Shown here in pieces: positions 35,354 to 44,807 of a stretch of 64,000 bases of DNA. The notes under the pieces were generated by a model. That model did not search any database and was not told the origin of the DNA. It saw nothing but the letters and a program-made list of their open reading frames with translations. The stretch is from contig JAGXFV010000028.1 of the NCBI GenBank assembly GCA_024637095.1, positions 124,001 to 188,000 of the forward strand, written 5' to 3'. A program made the translations under genes and the position numbers. How positions within the stretch are numbered: position 1 is the first letter of the stretch; each line of letters opens with the position of its first letter. Source of the DNA: Actinomycetes bacterium. GTDB lineage: Bacteria > Actinomycetota > Thermoleophilia > RBG-16-64-13.

Positions 35354-36132
35354 CTCTCCAGTTCCTCCAGATGCGAGAGCACCTCCGCGATGGAGGCTGC
35401 GCGACCTAACTCGTGGTCTTCGGCTACCCGGCCATCCTTCAACATGATCATGCGGTCGGCGGTAGCCGCTCCGCGGGGGTCGTGAGTGACCATCAGCACG
35501 GTCTGCCCGCCCTCGTCTACGACGTTTCGCAGCAGGTCCAGCACCTGCTCCCCGGACGCGCTGTCCAGATTGCCCGTGGGCTCATCGGCCAGAATCAGCA
35601 CCGGCTCGGCCACGAGCGCGCGGGCTATGGCGACTCTTTGCTGCTCTCCCCCGGAAAGCTCCGTCGGCCGGTGCGCGCTACGCCCAGCGATGCCCACGCG
35701 TCCCAAAGCCGCCGCCGCCCGTTCGAACGCCTGCTTCTCGCGAACTCCGTCGACCATCAGAGGCAGGGCCACGTTCTCAGCTGCAGAAAGGATGGGGAGC
35801 AGGTTGAAGAACTGAAAGACGAAACCGATCCGGCGACGGCGAAGCAGCGTGAGTTCGTCGTCCGAAAGCGAGGCCAGATCCTGACCACCGACTGCAATGG
35901 TCCCTTCGGTCGGCCGATCCAGTCCCCCCACCAGATGGAGCAGCGTACTCTTGCCGGACCCCGAGGAACCCATCACCGCGAGGAACTCGCCTTTCCGCAC
36001 CACGACGTCGACGCCCCTCAGCGCCTCCACCGCAGTTTCACCCGCTCCGAAGACCTTGCGCACACCCTTCGCGACCACCGCTGCGGCGATGCCGTCGGTG
36101 GTGTCAGGCTTCCTCTGCTTTACCGTTGCCAT
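35350..36132 (-). CDS. ABC transporter ATP-binding protein (MacB/LolD type)
   Basis: 260 aa. Walker [22 protein letters not shown]-loop [10 protein letters not shown], signature [15 protein letters not shown], Walker [17 protein letters not shown]-loop LMVTHDP. The first about 20 residues are a polar lead. ATG 36132 overlaps the PadR 3' end by 13 bp. Drives the permease encoded next. Confidence 0.96.
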   Translation of the reverse strand: MATVKQRKPDTTDGIAAAVVAKGVRKVFGAGETAVEALRGVDVVVRKGEFLAVMGSSGSGKSTLLHLVGGLDRPTEGTIAVGGQDLASLSDDELTLLRRRRIGFVFQFFNLLPILSAAENVALPLMVDGVREKQAFERAAAALGRVGIAGRSAHRPTELSGGEQQRVAIARALVAEPVLILADEPTGNLDSASGEQVLDLLRNVVDEGGQTVLMVTHDPRGAATADRMIMLKDGRVAEDHELGRAASIAEVLSHLEELER

Positions 36133-36665
36133 TTCCTTCTCGCCTCCTGGTCGAAAAGCTCTTCGCACCGCTCTAGCCACTTGAGAAACGCCTCCAGCCG
36201 AAAGGCCGCCAGGTCCAGCAGCAGTAGCAGCTCAACGCCTTTGCCTTCGGCCGCCGCCTGCCGGCGCGCCTCGGTCACTTCCCGCAGACGCCGGAAGCTC
36301 CCGCGCCTTTCCGAAGCCAACACCTCCGCCGTGTCGACGTCTCCCAGTCGCCGCGCCACCGCCAGCTTGAGGAACGTCTCATTGCGCAGGTCAAGCGCCG
36401 GCACCGAGGGGTTCCGCAGCCACCTGTCCAGTTCGCGCAGACCCTCGGCGGTGATGCGGTAGACCTTCTTGTCGGGGCGCTCCTCCTGAACGATCACCTG
36501 GTGCTCCACCAGGCCGTCGCGTTCCAGCCGCTCGAGGGAGCCGTAAACTTGCCCGTAGTTGAGCGGCGAACTCGGGAGCAGACGTTCCTCGAAAGTCAGT
36601 TTGAGTTCGTAGCCGTGAAGAGGCCCCTCGGCCAGCAAGCCCAGGAAAGCATGCTTCACCGACAC
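36120..36665 (-). CDS. PadR-family transcriptional regulator
   Basis: 181 aa. Winged-helix N-terminus (AFLGLLAEGPLHGYELKLTF, NYGQVYGSLERLERDGLVEH, RPDKKVYRITAEGLREL) with the C-terminal vir_C-like helical dimerisation domain (LLLLDLAAFRLEAFLKWLE). Start is GTG 36665 or GTG 36659; the ribosome binding site is weak at both. First gene of the exporter operon and likely autorepressor via the palindrome at 36720-36749. Confidence 0.92.
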   Translation of the reverse strand: MSVKHAFLGLLAEGPLHGYELKLTFEERLLPSSPLNYGQVYGSLERLERDGLVEHQVIVQEERPDKKVYRITAEGLRELDRWLRNPSVPALDLRNETFLKLAVARRLGDVDTAEVLASERRGSFRRLREVTEARRQAAAEGKGVELLLLLDLAAFRLEAFLKWLERCEELFDQEARRKWQR

Positions 36666-36719
36666 CGCAGCCGCCCCGCAAGAGCCTCGGTCGCGTGATC
36701 GCGTCCCACATCTGTTTCC

Positions 36720-36772
36720 ATACTCACCGGGTACATACATACCGAGTATATAAGAAGCCGCCAGAAGAGCAA
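36720..36772 (-). promoter_or_regulatory. PadR operon promoter with inverted-repeat operator
   Basis: Minus-strand promoter TTGCTC - 16 bp - TATACT (36767-36772 and 36745-36750). An inverted repeat ATACTC...GAGTAT spans 36720-36749 with GTACATACATAC at its centre, overlapping the -10 and start point. PadR regulators bind such AT-rich palindromes, so autorepression relieved by a ligand, often a drug, is likely. Confidence 0.6.
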
Positions 36773-36783
36773 GCGGTGGGGGA

Positions 36784-36806
36784 CGGAGGCATAGCTTTCG
36801 CCTCCG
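36784..36806 (-). terminator. 7-bp hairpin between the L,D-transpeptidase gene and the PadR promoter
   Basis: CGGAGGC, nine-base loop, GCCTCCG. It lies 62 bp past the L,D-transpeptidase stop and just upstream of the PadR promoter. There is no T run, so efficiency is doubtful. Confidence 0.35.
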
Positions 36807-36867
36807 GTGGGGGGACGGGGCGTGCCGTCATTGCGCGGTCGTCCGGGCGCTACCCCGGGGCAGAGCC

Positions 36868-38442
36868 CTAGGGCACGATCGATACGGGAGTGCCCACGTA
36901 GACCACGTCGAAGAGCGCCTCCACGTCAGAGATGTGCATGCGGATACAGCCGTGCGAGGCGGCGGTCCCGATAGAACCAGAGGCGTAGGTGCCGTGAATG
37001 CCCACATGCGGGGCCGAGAGCCCCATCCAGCGGGTCCCCAGCGGGTTGTTGGGTCCGGGAGGAACCGGTTCCAGCCCGTCCGCCCAAGGCGACGGCGGCG
37101 GTGACCAGGTCGGGTTCTTGGCCTTGTTGATGATGCGGAAGTTGCCGGTGGGAGTCGGGTACCGCGGCTGACCCACAGCCACACGGTAGCTCCTCAGCAC
37201 CTGATCCTCATCGTAGAGCACGAGCGTGCGCGCGGAGATATCGATTACGATCCGGCCAAGCAGCCTTCTCGCGGTTTCGGGTTCGAGAATTAACTCACTC
37301 CCCAGACCCCGCTTTTCCTTGTACGCAACGACGGCAGCCATGGTGGCCTCGTCCAGTTCGCCCGTGTTGTCGCCTTTGTAGGTCCCCCTGCGCGCGAGCA
37401 GACTCTGCAACTGCTTGACGTCGGCGCCCCGAGCTCCCTCGATCATCGGTCGACTGCCCAGAGTGGAGGAAGAGTCCACCAGCAGTTTGCCCTGATAGCC
37501 CACCTCGTTGCCTCCGCGGTCCACCACCAACACTTCGAGTTGATGGAGACCTTCGGCCAGGTCCTCGGCCACCAGTTCGTAGGCCGCCGAAGTCGCTCCC
37601 CCAGAAGCCGCTTTGACCACTGCGGGGGTCACCGCGATCGGTTGACCATTCAACTTGGCCTCGACCTCGATCGATTCCGGGTGATTGTCCTCGATCTCCA
37701 CGGGGAGTGAGAGGTCGCTCTCGGCCCAAGCGCCCTCCGGCAATTCCGGCATCTTTAGCACGGGAGCCGTCAGATCCACCCAGAAACGCCACTCACCCCC
37801 GGCGGCGTTCCCCGCCTCGTCATGCACTTCGACCACCGCGGTGTAGTGACCCTCGACCGGCTTCGGCTGAGCCACCAGCTCACCGCCTTCCGACGCCAGA
37901 TCGCTGACCACGCCGTTCAGTCGCAGAGTACCTTTCACCGGTTCGCTGACCGCGAAGCGCAGAGACTCGGGAGGGGCGCCGGGACCGGCCGGCTGCCACC
38001 TCACCAATTGCACCTCAGGCGCGACGGTGTCTACCTTGACCGTGCTGGAAAGCTCGAGCAGGCGCGCGAAAATGTTCCGCGACTCCACCTTGACCAGCAC
38101 CCGATGTTCACCGTCCTCGAGCGAGCGGGAGAAGAGAATCAAGCCGTCAGCCAAAGAGAGCTCACCTGGGGGTACCGGCTCGTTGTCGAGCACCACCAGG
38201 ATGTCTTCCGGCTCGGCCCGCAGATGTGGGGCCTTGATGCGGAATGTGACCTCGGAATCGTTGACGGCCGCGGAGGGTTCGGGGGTTATGCCCGCCAGCG
38301 ACGGCGCGGTGAGGTATTGCCCAAGCAGAAAGAGAGAGACGCCACCCAAGAGAATGACCACGCCGATAAGCGTCCACACCATGGCGGTCAGCTCGCCGGT
38401 TTCGCTCCGAAATCGAAGTCTCTTCCCGAGGTCGAAGTTCAA
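36868..38442 (-). CDS. L,D-transpeptidase with peptidoglycan-binding and Ig-like domains
   Basis: 524 aa. N-terminal membrane anchor (MVWTLIGVVILLGGVSLFLL), two or three Ig/Big-like beta domains (about 50-330, with VDTVAPEVQLVRW and VDLTAPVLKMPELP), a PG-binding-1 domain (about 335-390, ADVKQLQSLLARRGTYKGDN), and a C-terminal YkuD catalytic domain with HGTYASGSIG and SHGCIRM (catalytic Cys). Makes 3-3 peptidoglycan crosslinks or attaches proteins outside the membrane. TTG 38442 has AAGGGAG upstream and overlaps the Nudix stop (TTGA). Confidence 0.94.
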   Translation of the reverse strand: MNFDLGKRLRFRSETGELTAMVWTLIGVVILLGGVSLFLLGQYLTAPSLAGITPEPSAAVNDSEVTFRIKAPHLRAEPEDILVVLDNEPVPPGELSLADGLILFSRSLEDGEHRVLVKVESRNIFARLLELSSTVKVDTVAPEVQLVRWQPAGPGAPPESLRFAVSEPVKGTLRLNGVVSDLASEGGELVAQPKPVEGHYTAVVEVHDEAGNAAGGEWRFWVDLTAPVLKMPELPEGAWAESDLSLPVEIEDNHPESIEVEAKLNGQPIAVTPAVVKAASGGATSAAYELVAEDLAEGLHQLEVLVVDRGGNEVGYQGKLLVDSSSTLGSRPMIEGARGADVKQLQSLLARRGTYKGDNTGELDEATMAAVVAYKEKRGLGSELILEPETARRLLGRIVIDISARTLVLYDEDQVLRSYRVAVGQPRYPTPTGNFRIINKAKNPTWSPPPSPWADGLEPVPPGPNNPLGTRWMGLSAPHVGIHGTYASGSIGTAASHGCIRMHISDVEALFDVVYVGTPVSIVP

Positions 38443-39071
38443 GCGCAGACTCCCTTCGCGCTTTCCTCACGCAGCAAGGCCACCGTCGCGTCCGTCAGAG
38501 CAACGCGATAGGCGAACAGAGCGCGGCCGCTAGCAACCAACCGTTCACGCACCGGGCCCTGCAACTCGTTCAAGGTCATCCACCTAGCTTCCGCGATCTC
38601 TCTGGTGTCCCTGGGTGCCAGCGCCGGCTCTCCCACGACTCTTGCTGCAATTATATGCGTCCACCAACGAATATTCCCACTATCGGGTTCGAGAAGTCCC
38701 GGAGGTAGGTCGTCAATCGGCCAAGATGCCGGAGGAGCGAAGATCGCCTGCACGCGAATCAAATAACGCTCCAGGCAGACGGTCAGACCCGTCTCCTCCA
38801 GGGCCTCGCGCCGGGCTCCGTCCTCGAAGCTCTCACCGGGTTCGACGCCGCCACTGGGTGCGCGGTACATGCCGGCAGCGAACTGGGGCTTACGTATGAC
38901 CGCCACCCTCCCCTCGTGCAGAATGAACAGGGTGACGTCGTGAGTGCGCTGCCTGCGCAATGAGCCCGAAACCAAGCGCATCTCGTAGGGATTCAGTTCG
39001 GCGTGCAGGGTTATAACCCTCGGTTTGCCCAGTCGGGATTCGACCAGCGGAATCTGTTCCCGGGTCATCAT
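38439..39071 (-). CDS. Nudix hydrolase
   Basis: 210 aa with a complete Nudix box (GGVEPGESFEDGARREALEE, TGL) after RAPSGG. An N-terminal extension of about 35 residues (PLVESRLGKPRVITLHAEL) precedes the domain. An acidic loop and a WWTHIIAARVVGEP strand follow. Hydrolyses a nucleoside-diphosphate-linked substrate; identity unknown. Starts at ATG 39071 or 39068. Coupled to the L,D-transpeptidase gene. Confidence 0.9.
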   Translation of the reverse strand: MMTREQIPLVESRLGKPRVITLHAELNPYEMRLVSGSLRRQRTHDVTLFILHEGRVAVIRKPQFAAGMYRAPSGGVEPGESFEDGARREALEETGLTVCLERYLIRVQAIFAPPASWPIDDLPPGLLEPDSGNIRWWTHIIAARVVGEPALAPRDTREIAEARWMTLNELQGPVRERLVASGRALFAYRVALTDATVALLREESAKGVCA

Positions 39072-39107
39072 GACCCGGCGGCCCGGTTGACTGCCGCCTG
39101 CATGCGG

Positions 39108-39365
39108 CTAGAAGCGGTTGGCGGATTCCGGCGTCGCCAAGCCGCGCCGCCGGTCGCGGATCAACACGTAGGCCAAGAAGGGCAGGTACGCGAAGAAGTC
39201 CAAGAAGAAGATGGCGAACATCACCCCGAACAGGGGCATGAAACTCATCCTGCGGCGAATGGTGTGCAAATAGGCGAGGGCCATCAGTCCCACGACGACC
39301 GAGAACTGCAGATAGGCCATCCAGGAGGCGGGCTCCTCGACGTAGAGATAAAGCAGGCGGAACAC
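39108..39365 (-). CDS. Small membrane protein
   Basis: 85 aa with two hydrophobic helices (MAYLQFSVVVGLMALAYLHT, FMPLFGVMFAIFFLDFFAYL) separated by RRRMS, and a basic C-terminus (RDRRRG). GTG 39365 has GAGGAG at the right spacing. No family recognised. Lies between the DUF3786 and Nudix genes on the same strand. Confidence 0.65.
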   Translation of the reverse strand: MFRLLYLYVEEPASWMAYLQFSVVVGLMALAYLHTIRRRMSFMPLFGVMFAIFFLDFFAYLPFLAYVLIRDRRRGLATPESANRF

Positions 39366-39423
39366 CGCGTCTCCTCTTCCAGGGTCCAACCCGGTCGAGT
39401 ATAGAGGATGAAGCTGCTTTCGT

Positions 39424-40083
39424 TTACCGAAATCCCGCTGCCGCAAGCTCCAGCAGGCGCTCAGCCAGCAGTTGTCCCACCACCGCCAGGTCCTCGACGT
39501 GATGGAGATATCCTGCGCGGCGGGGAAAGAGGATGACGCAGGCGGGCGGCAGCGGGCTTTCTGCGGGGGCCAGCCTCACCACCAGCGGCAGATGCGGGAA
39601 GAAACGGAACTCCCAGAGGCCGTCGACCCTTCGGGTGCCGAGTGCGTCCGCTGCGCCGATCAGGCGCTCGGACTCCTGGTCGAGGCGCGCGGCCAGAGGC
39701 CGTTCCGCACGCGCCTCAAAGGCGCCCGCGTAGGCCGACGCGCCGGGGAGACCCGCGTAGCGCACCAGGGCATCCCCCGCCAGGGGGCCGGCGGCGCGCG
39801 CCAGATAGTGCAGGCTCGTCAGTGCGTAATCGGTGCCGGGAGCAGTTCCGTCCGGCCACGCGAGTTCCCCCTCGGTCAACTCCATCCTCAACTCCCGGTC
39901 GAGCACCGGTAGATGAAGGGCGGGTTGGGTGGTCGGGGACGGTTCTAGGCGGGTTTCCGACGGCGGGAAAAGCCGGGCACCCGAGGCCGCGCATACCTGC
40001 GCGAGGGGCATAGCCAGCACCTGCCGCCGAGCATTGGCAACTATGGGAGCGTAGCAATCCGGCGACGATGATGGCGAAACCAC
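39424..40083 (-). CDS. DUF3786 domain protein
   Basis: 219 aa with DUF3786 features: DYALTSLHYLARAAGPLAGD, ASAYAGAFEARAERPLAARL, LWEFRFFPHLPLVVRLAPAE and HHVEDLAVVGQLLAERLLEL. In other bacteria this domain often occurs beside corrinoid or Fe-S proteins, but its function is unknown. GTG 40083 follows AAGGAG by five bases. It starts eight bases after the amidohydrolase stop. Confidence 0.8.
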   Translation of the reverse strand: MVSPSSSPDCYAPIVANARRQVLAMPLAQVCAASGARLFPPSETRLEPSPTTQPALHLPVLDRELRMELTEGELAWPDGTAPGTDYALTSLHYLARAAGPLAGDALVRYAGLPGASAYAGAFEARAERPLAARLDQESERLIGAADALGTRRVDGLWEFRFFPHLPLVVRLAPAESPLPPACVILFPRRAGYLHHVEDLAVVGQLLAERLLELAAAGFR

Positions 40084-40091
40084 CGGTCTCC

Positions 40092-41012
40092 TTAGGCCCC
40101 CTGGGCAAAGTCGAGCGGACAACTGTAGCGGCAAACCGGGCCCTCTTCCATCCACCGCCGCAGATTCCCTCCCAGAATCAGTTCCAGCTCGCCCTGAGGT
40201 ATCTCGAGCTCTTCGGCCAACTCCAGAAGATGGAGCAGGTCCTCGGCGTGCGGGTCGAAAGGCACATCCGAGCCATAGACGATTTTATGCGGATCGGCGA
40301 TCTGCAGAAGCGACCGTAGCCTCTCCTTACCGATGCTCGAGGTATCGAACAGCAACCAGTCGCAACTCTCGCACCTCGCACAGCATTCCTTCAGCTCATA
40401 GGCGGCGGAGTGTCCGAGCACCAGGCGCAGCGCCGGGTGCTCGTCGGCCACATGGCGGATGTCGCGGACCACGTTCTCGATCCCCCTGCCCGTGTGGATC
40501 AGGATAGGGATGCCGTCGCGCTCGGCCCAACCATAGATGCGCATGGCCTCGGGCTGAGAGATGCTGAAGCTCTGCGAACGAGGATGGAGCTTGATCCCTT
40601 GAAAACCCTGCTCGAGTCGGTGCTCGTACTCGTCGCGCGAGGGGTAGTTGGGGTTCAGCCGGAAGAAGGGGATGATCCGCTCCGGAAAGGCCCGGTAAGC
40701 CTCCCAGACCACATCGTTCGGGTGGGTGAAGCACTCCCCCTGCCGGGGATCATCCATCGGAAAGACGACGGTCTTCTCGACGCCGAGCATCTCCATGCGT
40801 GCCAACAGTTCAGCCGGATCGAGCACGCTACCGTCATGATCGCGCCCAACGTGGGCGTGCATGTCCCAGATCCGAACGCCGCGGAGCTTTTCGCGGAAGC
40901 GCTCCAACGGCTCGGTTTCGCGGCGCAACCCGCCGAGCCTCTCGCCGTCCGGCTCGTGCCCGACGAGGTCGCAGTTAGCATGAGTTGTGCGGCCGGTCTT
41001 CGATGGCTCCAT
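40092..41012 (-). CDS. Amidohydrolase-2 family TIM-barrel hydrolase/decarboxylase
   Basis: 306 aa. Metal-site motifs: HxH in IWDMHAHVG, GIKLHPRSQSF, ILIHTGRG, LVLGHSAAYE and IVYGSDVPFDP, the order of amidohydrolase-2 enzymes (decarboxylases and lactonases). The C-terminal CRYSC is unusual. ATG 41012 follows GGAAGCC; GTG 41036 is an alternative. Substrate unknown. Confidence 0.87.
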   Translation of the reverse strand: MEPSKTGRTTHANCDLVGHEPDGERLGGLRRETEPLERFREKLRGVRIWDMHAHVGRDHDGSVLDPAELLARMEMLGVEKTVVFPMDDPRQGECFTHPNDVVWEAYRAFPERIIPFFRLNPNYPSRDEYEHRLEQGFQGIKLHPRSQSFSISQPEAMRIYGWAERDGIPILIHTGRGIENVVRDIRHVADEHPALRLVLGHSAAYELKECCARCESCDWLLFDTSSIGKERLRSLLQIADPHKIVYGSDVPFDPHAEDLLHLLELAEELEIPQGELELILGGNLRRWMEEGPVCRYSCPLDFAQGA

Positions 41013-41039
41013 GGCTTCCGCTTCCCCTCGCGGCACCCG

Positions 41040-41594
41040 CTATAACCCCAGATCCCCGCTCACGGCGTGCATCGCGCTCAGGCCCAGCTGGAGAAACTCC
41101 TCGAGACCCAGTCCCAGCTGCTCGACGGTGGCGATATCCTCGCGGCGGGCCCCGCGGGCAAAGGCGGGCTCCTTGTACCGCTTCTTGAGGCTTTTGAGCT
41201 TGACCAGTTCGAGCTTCTTCTCGGGGCGGATGAGGGCGGCCGCCGTGATGAGCCCGGTGAGCGGATCGGCCGCGAACAGCGCGCGGCCCATGTCGCCCTC
41301 TATGACGGCGCCGTTGGCGGGGTTGTGCGAGGCGACCGCGCCGAGCACCTCGTCGTCGGCGAGTCCGGCGGCACGCAGACGGGAGATCGTTTCCCTGCCG
41401 TGGAGTTCTGGCCGTCCCGCAGTTTCTTCGACGTCGAGATCGTGCACCAGACCGGCAAGGCCCCAGCGCTCCGGATCGGCGTCAAGCCGAACAGCCAGCG
41501 CCTTCATGATCGCCTCAGTTGCGAGCATGTGCCGGACCAGGTTCTCCTGGGATACGTTCTCTCTAACCAGTTCCAGGGCGCGCTCGCGCTCCAT
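41040..41594 (-). CDS. HD-domain phosphohydrolase
   Basis: 184 aa. HD motif in AGLVHDLDVEETAGRPELHG, an upstream His in LVRHMLATEAIMKALA and VASHNPANGAVIEGD. The fold matches small HDIG proteins that hydrolyse phosphate esters of nucleotides. ATG 41594 has AAGGAGG upstream. Its 5' end overlaps the Nudix gene by 32 bp, so the two are cotranscribed. Confidence 0.9.
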   Translation of the reverse strand: MERERALELVRENVSQENLVRHMLATEAIMKALAVRLDADPERWGLAGLVHDLDVEETAGRPELHGRETISRLRAAGLADDEVLGAVASHNPANGAVIEGDMGRALFAADPLTGLITAAALIRPEKKLELVKLKSLKKRYKEPAFARGARREDIATVEQLGLGLEEFLQLGLSAMHAVSGDLGL

Positions 41595-42219
41595 GTCCGC
41601 CTCCTTGCGCTCTGCAGCCGTCTTCATCCTCGAGGTCCTGCGCGTCTATCGGTGAATCCATGAGCGTGTCCGCCAAAAGTGTCCCTCGGAGGACGTCGAC
41701 TTCGCGCCACGGCGTCCGCCCTTGCCGCGCAAACTCAACCCACTCCTCGCGGGTAAACCAGCCCACATCGCCTACCTCCTCGTCTCCCCCCTTGGGCGCG
41801 TCCTCGTCGGCCGGCACTTTCTCCCCCAATACCAACCCCTCACCCATCGCTTCGGCGACCGGAGTCGCGGCCAGGCTCACGGCCAGTGTGTCCTCGCTCT
41901 TGTGCGCGACCAGCGCTGCGTAACAGGGACCGAGGATGCAGGCCTCCAGACCCACCTCCTCCAGGAGTTCGCGGCGAAGCGCCTCGGCCAGGGTCTCATC
42001 GAACTCCACCCGTCCTCCCACCGGCGCCCAACGCGATGGATCGTGGCAAGTCCGCACCAGCAGCCAGCGGCCGCGGGAATCCCGAAGCAGAGCCACCACG
42101 GCGAGGCGGGGATAGACTCCCCCCGGACGGCGGGCCGTGGCGTTCAAGATCGCTCCGGGCTCACGCGCTACCCCCGCCTCACCTGCGGCGGACCCGTTGC
42201 CGGCCCGCCGCCGCTTCAA
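41563..42219 (-). CDS. Nudix hydrolase (MutT-like)
   Basis: Up to 218 aa. Nudix box in [25 protein letters not shown], preceded by RWAPVGG. The fold spans about 35-190; a long Gly/Asp tail follows. TTG 42219 (GGAG four bases before) overlaps the threonine aldolase end by 41 bp; TTG 42147, also with GGAG, would give a 194-aa protein that covers the same domain. The choice is uncertain. Substrate unknown. Confidence 0.88.
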   Translation of the reverse strand: MKRRRAGNGSAAGEAGVAREPGAILNATARRPGGVYPRLAVVALLRDSRGRWLLVRTCHDPSRWAPVGGRVEFDETLAEALRRELLEEVGLEACILGPCYAALVAHKSEDTLAVSLAATPVAEAMGEGLVLGEKVPADEDAPKGGDEEVGDVGWFTREEWVEFARQGRTPWREVDVLRGTLLADTLMDSPIDAQDLEDEDGCRAQGGGHGARARPGTG

Positions 42220-43264
42220 CCATCTCCGTCAGGGCATTCGCGATCACTTCGCCGGCCCGCTCCACCTCCGGGCGATCTACCCCCAGATGGGTGACGAAGC
42301 GAACGGTCTGGGCAGCCATGGTCCCAGCGCGCACGCCCCGCCCGGCCAGGACTTCGACCACCTCGGCTCCGGTCACCCCCAGCCCGCCGACCTCCGCCAT
42401 AACGATGTTGGTCTCGACGGGATGAGGGATTACCACGCCGTCCACCGAGGCCAGCCTCTCCGCCAGCACGCGCGCGTTCTCGTGGTCCTCCGCGAGACGT
42501 TCGAGCTGATGGTCCAAGGCATACAGACAGGCAGCCCCCAGGATGCCCACCTGGCGCATGGCCCCGCCGTAGCGCTTGCGCGTGCGGCGAGACTCGGCGA
42601 TGAATTCCTGAGAACCGCCGATCACGGACCCGACTGGGGCCCCAAGACCTTTCGAAAAGCAAACCGAGACGGTATCGACGCCCTGTGAGTAGCGATCGAG
42701 GGGAACGCCGGTGGCAACATGGGCGTTCCATAGCCGGGCGCCGTCCAGGTGCACGGCCAACCCGTGCTCTCGGGCCGCGGCCACGACGGCGTCCTGAGCC
42801 TCGAGGGGCCAGATCGTGCCGCCGGCCCGGTTGTGGGTGTTTTCCAGAGCGACCGCCGCCACCTTGGCGAAGTGCTCGTCCGGGGGGCGGACCGCGGCGC
42901 GCACGTCCTCAGCCGACAGGATGCCGTTGACCCCCGGCAAGGGATGCAGTTGGATTCCGGAAAGGGCTGCAGCCGAACCGCCCTCGAAATTGAGGATATG
43001 CCCCCATTCGTGGACGAGGACCTCGTCGCCCGGCCGCGTGAGATTCCGCACGCAGATCTGATTGCCCATCACGCCCGAGGCCACGAAGAGCGCCGCCTCC
43101 ATCCCCAGAATAGCGGCGACGCGCTCCTCTAGCCGGTTGATAGTGGGATCCTCCCGGTAAACGTCGTCCCCCACCTCCGCCTGAGCCATCGCACGGCGCA
43201 TGCTCGCGGTGGGCTGGGTCACGGTATCGCTGCGGAGATCGACGGGATCGTGAAGCTGGCGCAC
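42179..43264 (-). CDS. ltaE: Low-specificity threonine aldolase
   Basis: 361-aa PLP enzyme (fold type I) splitting threonine or allo-threonine to glycine and acetaldehyde. Motifs: [79 protein letters not shown] and PLP Lys in [17 protein letters not shown] 43264 has AAAGGAA upstream. Could feed glycine to the cleavage system encoded near 63 kb. Confidence 0.95.
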   Translation of the reverse strand: MRQLHDPVDLRSDTVTQPTASMRRAMAQAEVGDDVYREDPTINRLEERVAAILGMEAALFVASGVMGNQICVRNLTRPGDEVLVHEWGHILNFEGGSAAALSGIQLHPLPGVNGILSAEDVRAAVRPPDEHFAKVAAVALENTHNRAGGTIWPLEAQDAVVAAAREHGLAVHLDGARLWNAHVATGVPLDRYSQGVDTVSVCFSKGLGAPVGSVIGGSQEFIAESRRTRKRYGGAMRQVGILGAACLYALDHQLERLAEDHENARVLAERLASVDGVVIPHPVETNIVMAEVGGLGVTGAEVVEVLAGRGVRAGTMAAQTVRFVTHLGVDRPEVERAGEVIANALTEMVEAAAGRQRVRRR

Positions 43265-43286
43265 GAGATTCCTTTCCGATAGCTCT

Positions 43287-43931
43287 CTAGGCGGGTTTTT
43301 CGGGATTTCCCGGGGTAGCGGGCCTCGGCGAGCCGTCGGGGGCTGCCCACGTGGACCCGTCGGCGCACTCGCGTGACGGAGTGGAGATGCCGGCGACTCG
43401 CGCGAGATAACTCACCCTGGCCGAGGCCTCGAACGCGGTCGTCAGGCAGTAGGCTTCGCTCAAGGTTTCTCCGCGCACGAAGAGGCCGTGGCCGCGGAGC
43501 ATGCAGAGGCGATACTCCAGCAGCGCTTCGGCGATTATATCGGCCATCTCCAGCGATCCGACGGGAGAGGCGGCGCTCAACACGGGCACTTCGCCGACCA
43601 GGTGGCAGCCCTCCACGTCAAGGGGCACGATTCGAGATCCAAGCAGCGAAAGGACGATCCCGTGCGGGGGGTGCGTGTGGAGAATGGTCCGAGCCGGCGT
43701 CCTGGAGTAAACGGCGCGGTGCGTCGGGAGTTCGCAGGATGCCTCTTTCGCCTCCCCCTCCTCGTCCAGGGACGCCTCCACCAAATCCTCTGGACGCAAT
43801 CGCCCCAGCATGGCACCGTGCCGAGTGATGATGAGAGAATCCCCCGAGCGCACGGAGATATTGCCGGCGTGCGAGCTGATGAGGCCGGAACGGAAGCAGT
43901 CGCCTCCTATTTGGTCAAAGTCCTCGAAGAT
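43287..43931 (-). CDS. Class II aldolase/adducin-domain protein, probable ATC start
   Basis: 214 aa. Aldolase II fold: [30 protein letters not shown], zinc ligands ILHTHPPHG and [11 protein letters not shown], acid residue in [12 protein letters not shown]. Like fuculose-phosphate aldolases or epimerase/dehydratases. Start: the frame extends to GTG 44006, but a TGTTAGAAT promoter lies inside that extension, so transcripts begin near 43956. GGAGGT (43938-43943) then stands six bases before ATC 43931, exactly where the homology begins. An ATC start is therefore preferred; GTG 44006 and TTG 43970 are less likely. Confidence 0.85.
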   Translation of the reverse strand: MFEDFDQIGGDCFRSGLISSHAGNISVRSGDSLIITRHGAMLGRLRPEDLVEASLDEEGEAKEASCELPTHRAVYSRTPARTILHTHPPHGIVLSLLGSRIVPLDVEGCHLVGEVPVLSAASPVGSLEMADIIAEALLEYRLCMLRGHGLFVRGETLSEAYCLTTAFEASARVSYLARVAGISTPSRECADGSTWAAPDGSPRPATPGNPEKPA

Positions 43932-43963
43932 CGCTGGACCTCCGGTCGAGGGGAACTTCCCCG

Positions 43964-43972
43964 ATTCTAACA
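43964..43972 (-). promoter_or_regulatory. Extended -10 TGTTAGAAT for the class II aldolase gene
   Basis: Identical nine bases to the metG element. It would start transcription near 43956, leaving a leader of about 25 bases with GGAGGT before ATC 43931. It lies in the divergent region with the discoidin-domain gene. Confidence 0.5.
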
Positions 43973-44042
43973 AAGCGGATCGAGCAGGACGGACCGCGTA
44001 GTCCACGAATAGCAGCTTTATGAACGAGCACCCGAGGGACTG

Positions 44043-44807
44043 ATGATGAAAGAGTGGGATCCGGAATCGAAAGAGCGACGCCGGGAGCGACGCTCCGCAC
44101 GGAGCCGTCCCCAACAGAAATCCCGGCGCAATCCCCTGATAGCCCTGGGGCTCCTGCTGGCCCTTATCTCGGCCACCGCTTTCGTCCTCGTGCTCACGAT
44201 GAGCGTGCTGTCCGAGGAGACCCCCGACCAGGTGGCGTCGAATCCGGAGAGTCCCGGGACCAGCGACGCGGCAACCGGCCTCGAAGACGAGGGCGCGACC
44301 GGGGCCGCCGGCTCCACCACGACCAAACCGCCGACCACCACCACCTCACTGCGTGAAGTGGTCGAGTTGCCGGTGGCGGACGTTCGGGCCTCGTCCTATA
44401 TAGAGCCCTCCGCAGAGCGCACCTACGGGCCGGACAACCTCATCGATGCCGATCCGGCCACCGCTTGGAACGAGGGCGCCGAGGGGCTTGGCGAGGGCGA
44501 GTGGGTCAGGCTGCACTTCGAGACCCCGGTCATACCGGCCCGACTCGAAGTGGCGAACGGGTATCAGCGGGACGAGGAGCGCTACACCGGGAACGGGCGC
44601 ATCGAGCAGATGACGGTCAAGTACTCGGACGGTACCAGCCAAACCGTGGAACTGGAGGACCGTCAGGGTTTCCAAGAAGTGCCGTTGGCGCCCAAGGAAA
44701 CGGAGTGGCTACTGCTCACCGCGGAATCCGTGTACCCAGGGAGCACATGGGAGGACCTGGCGCTGTCCGAGATCCGGGTATTCGGCAGCCGCGGGCAGCT
44801 CCCCTAG
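44043..44807 (+). CDS. Membrane-anchored discoidin-like (F5/8 type C) domain protein
   Basis: 254 aa. A basic cytosolic N-terminus (SKERRRERRSARSRPQQKSR), one membrane helix (PLIALGLLLALISATAFVLV), a Thr/Pro/Ala linker (GSTTTKPPTTTTS), then a beta-sandwich from about 112 (VRASSYIEPSAERTYGPDNL, IDADPATAWNEGAEGLGEGE, WVRLHFETPVIPARL) resembling NADase-type or F5/8 glycan-binding domains. Probably binds surface carbohydrate. ATG 44043 after GAGGGA. Tail-to-tail with dinB: the two stop codons overlap within CTAG. Confidence 0.83.
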   Translation: MMKEWDPESKERRRERRSARSRPQQKSRRNPLIALGLLLALISATAFVLVLTMSVLSEETPDQVASNPESPGTSDAATGLEDEGATGAAGSTTTKPPTTTTSLREVVELPVADVRASSYIEPSAERTYGPDNLIDADPATAWNEGAEGLGEGEWVRLHFETPVIPARLEVANGYQRDEERYTGNGRIEQMTVKYSDGTSQTVELEDRQGFQEVPLAPKETEWLLLTAESVYPGSTWEDLALSEIRVFGSRGQLP

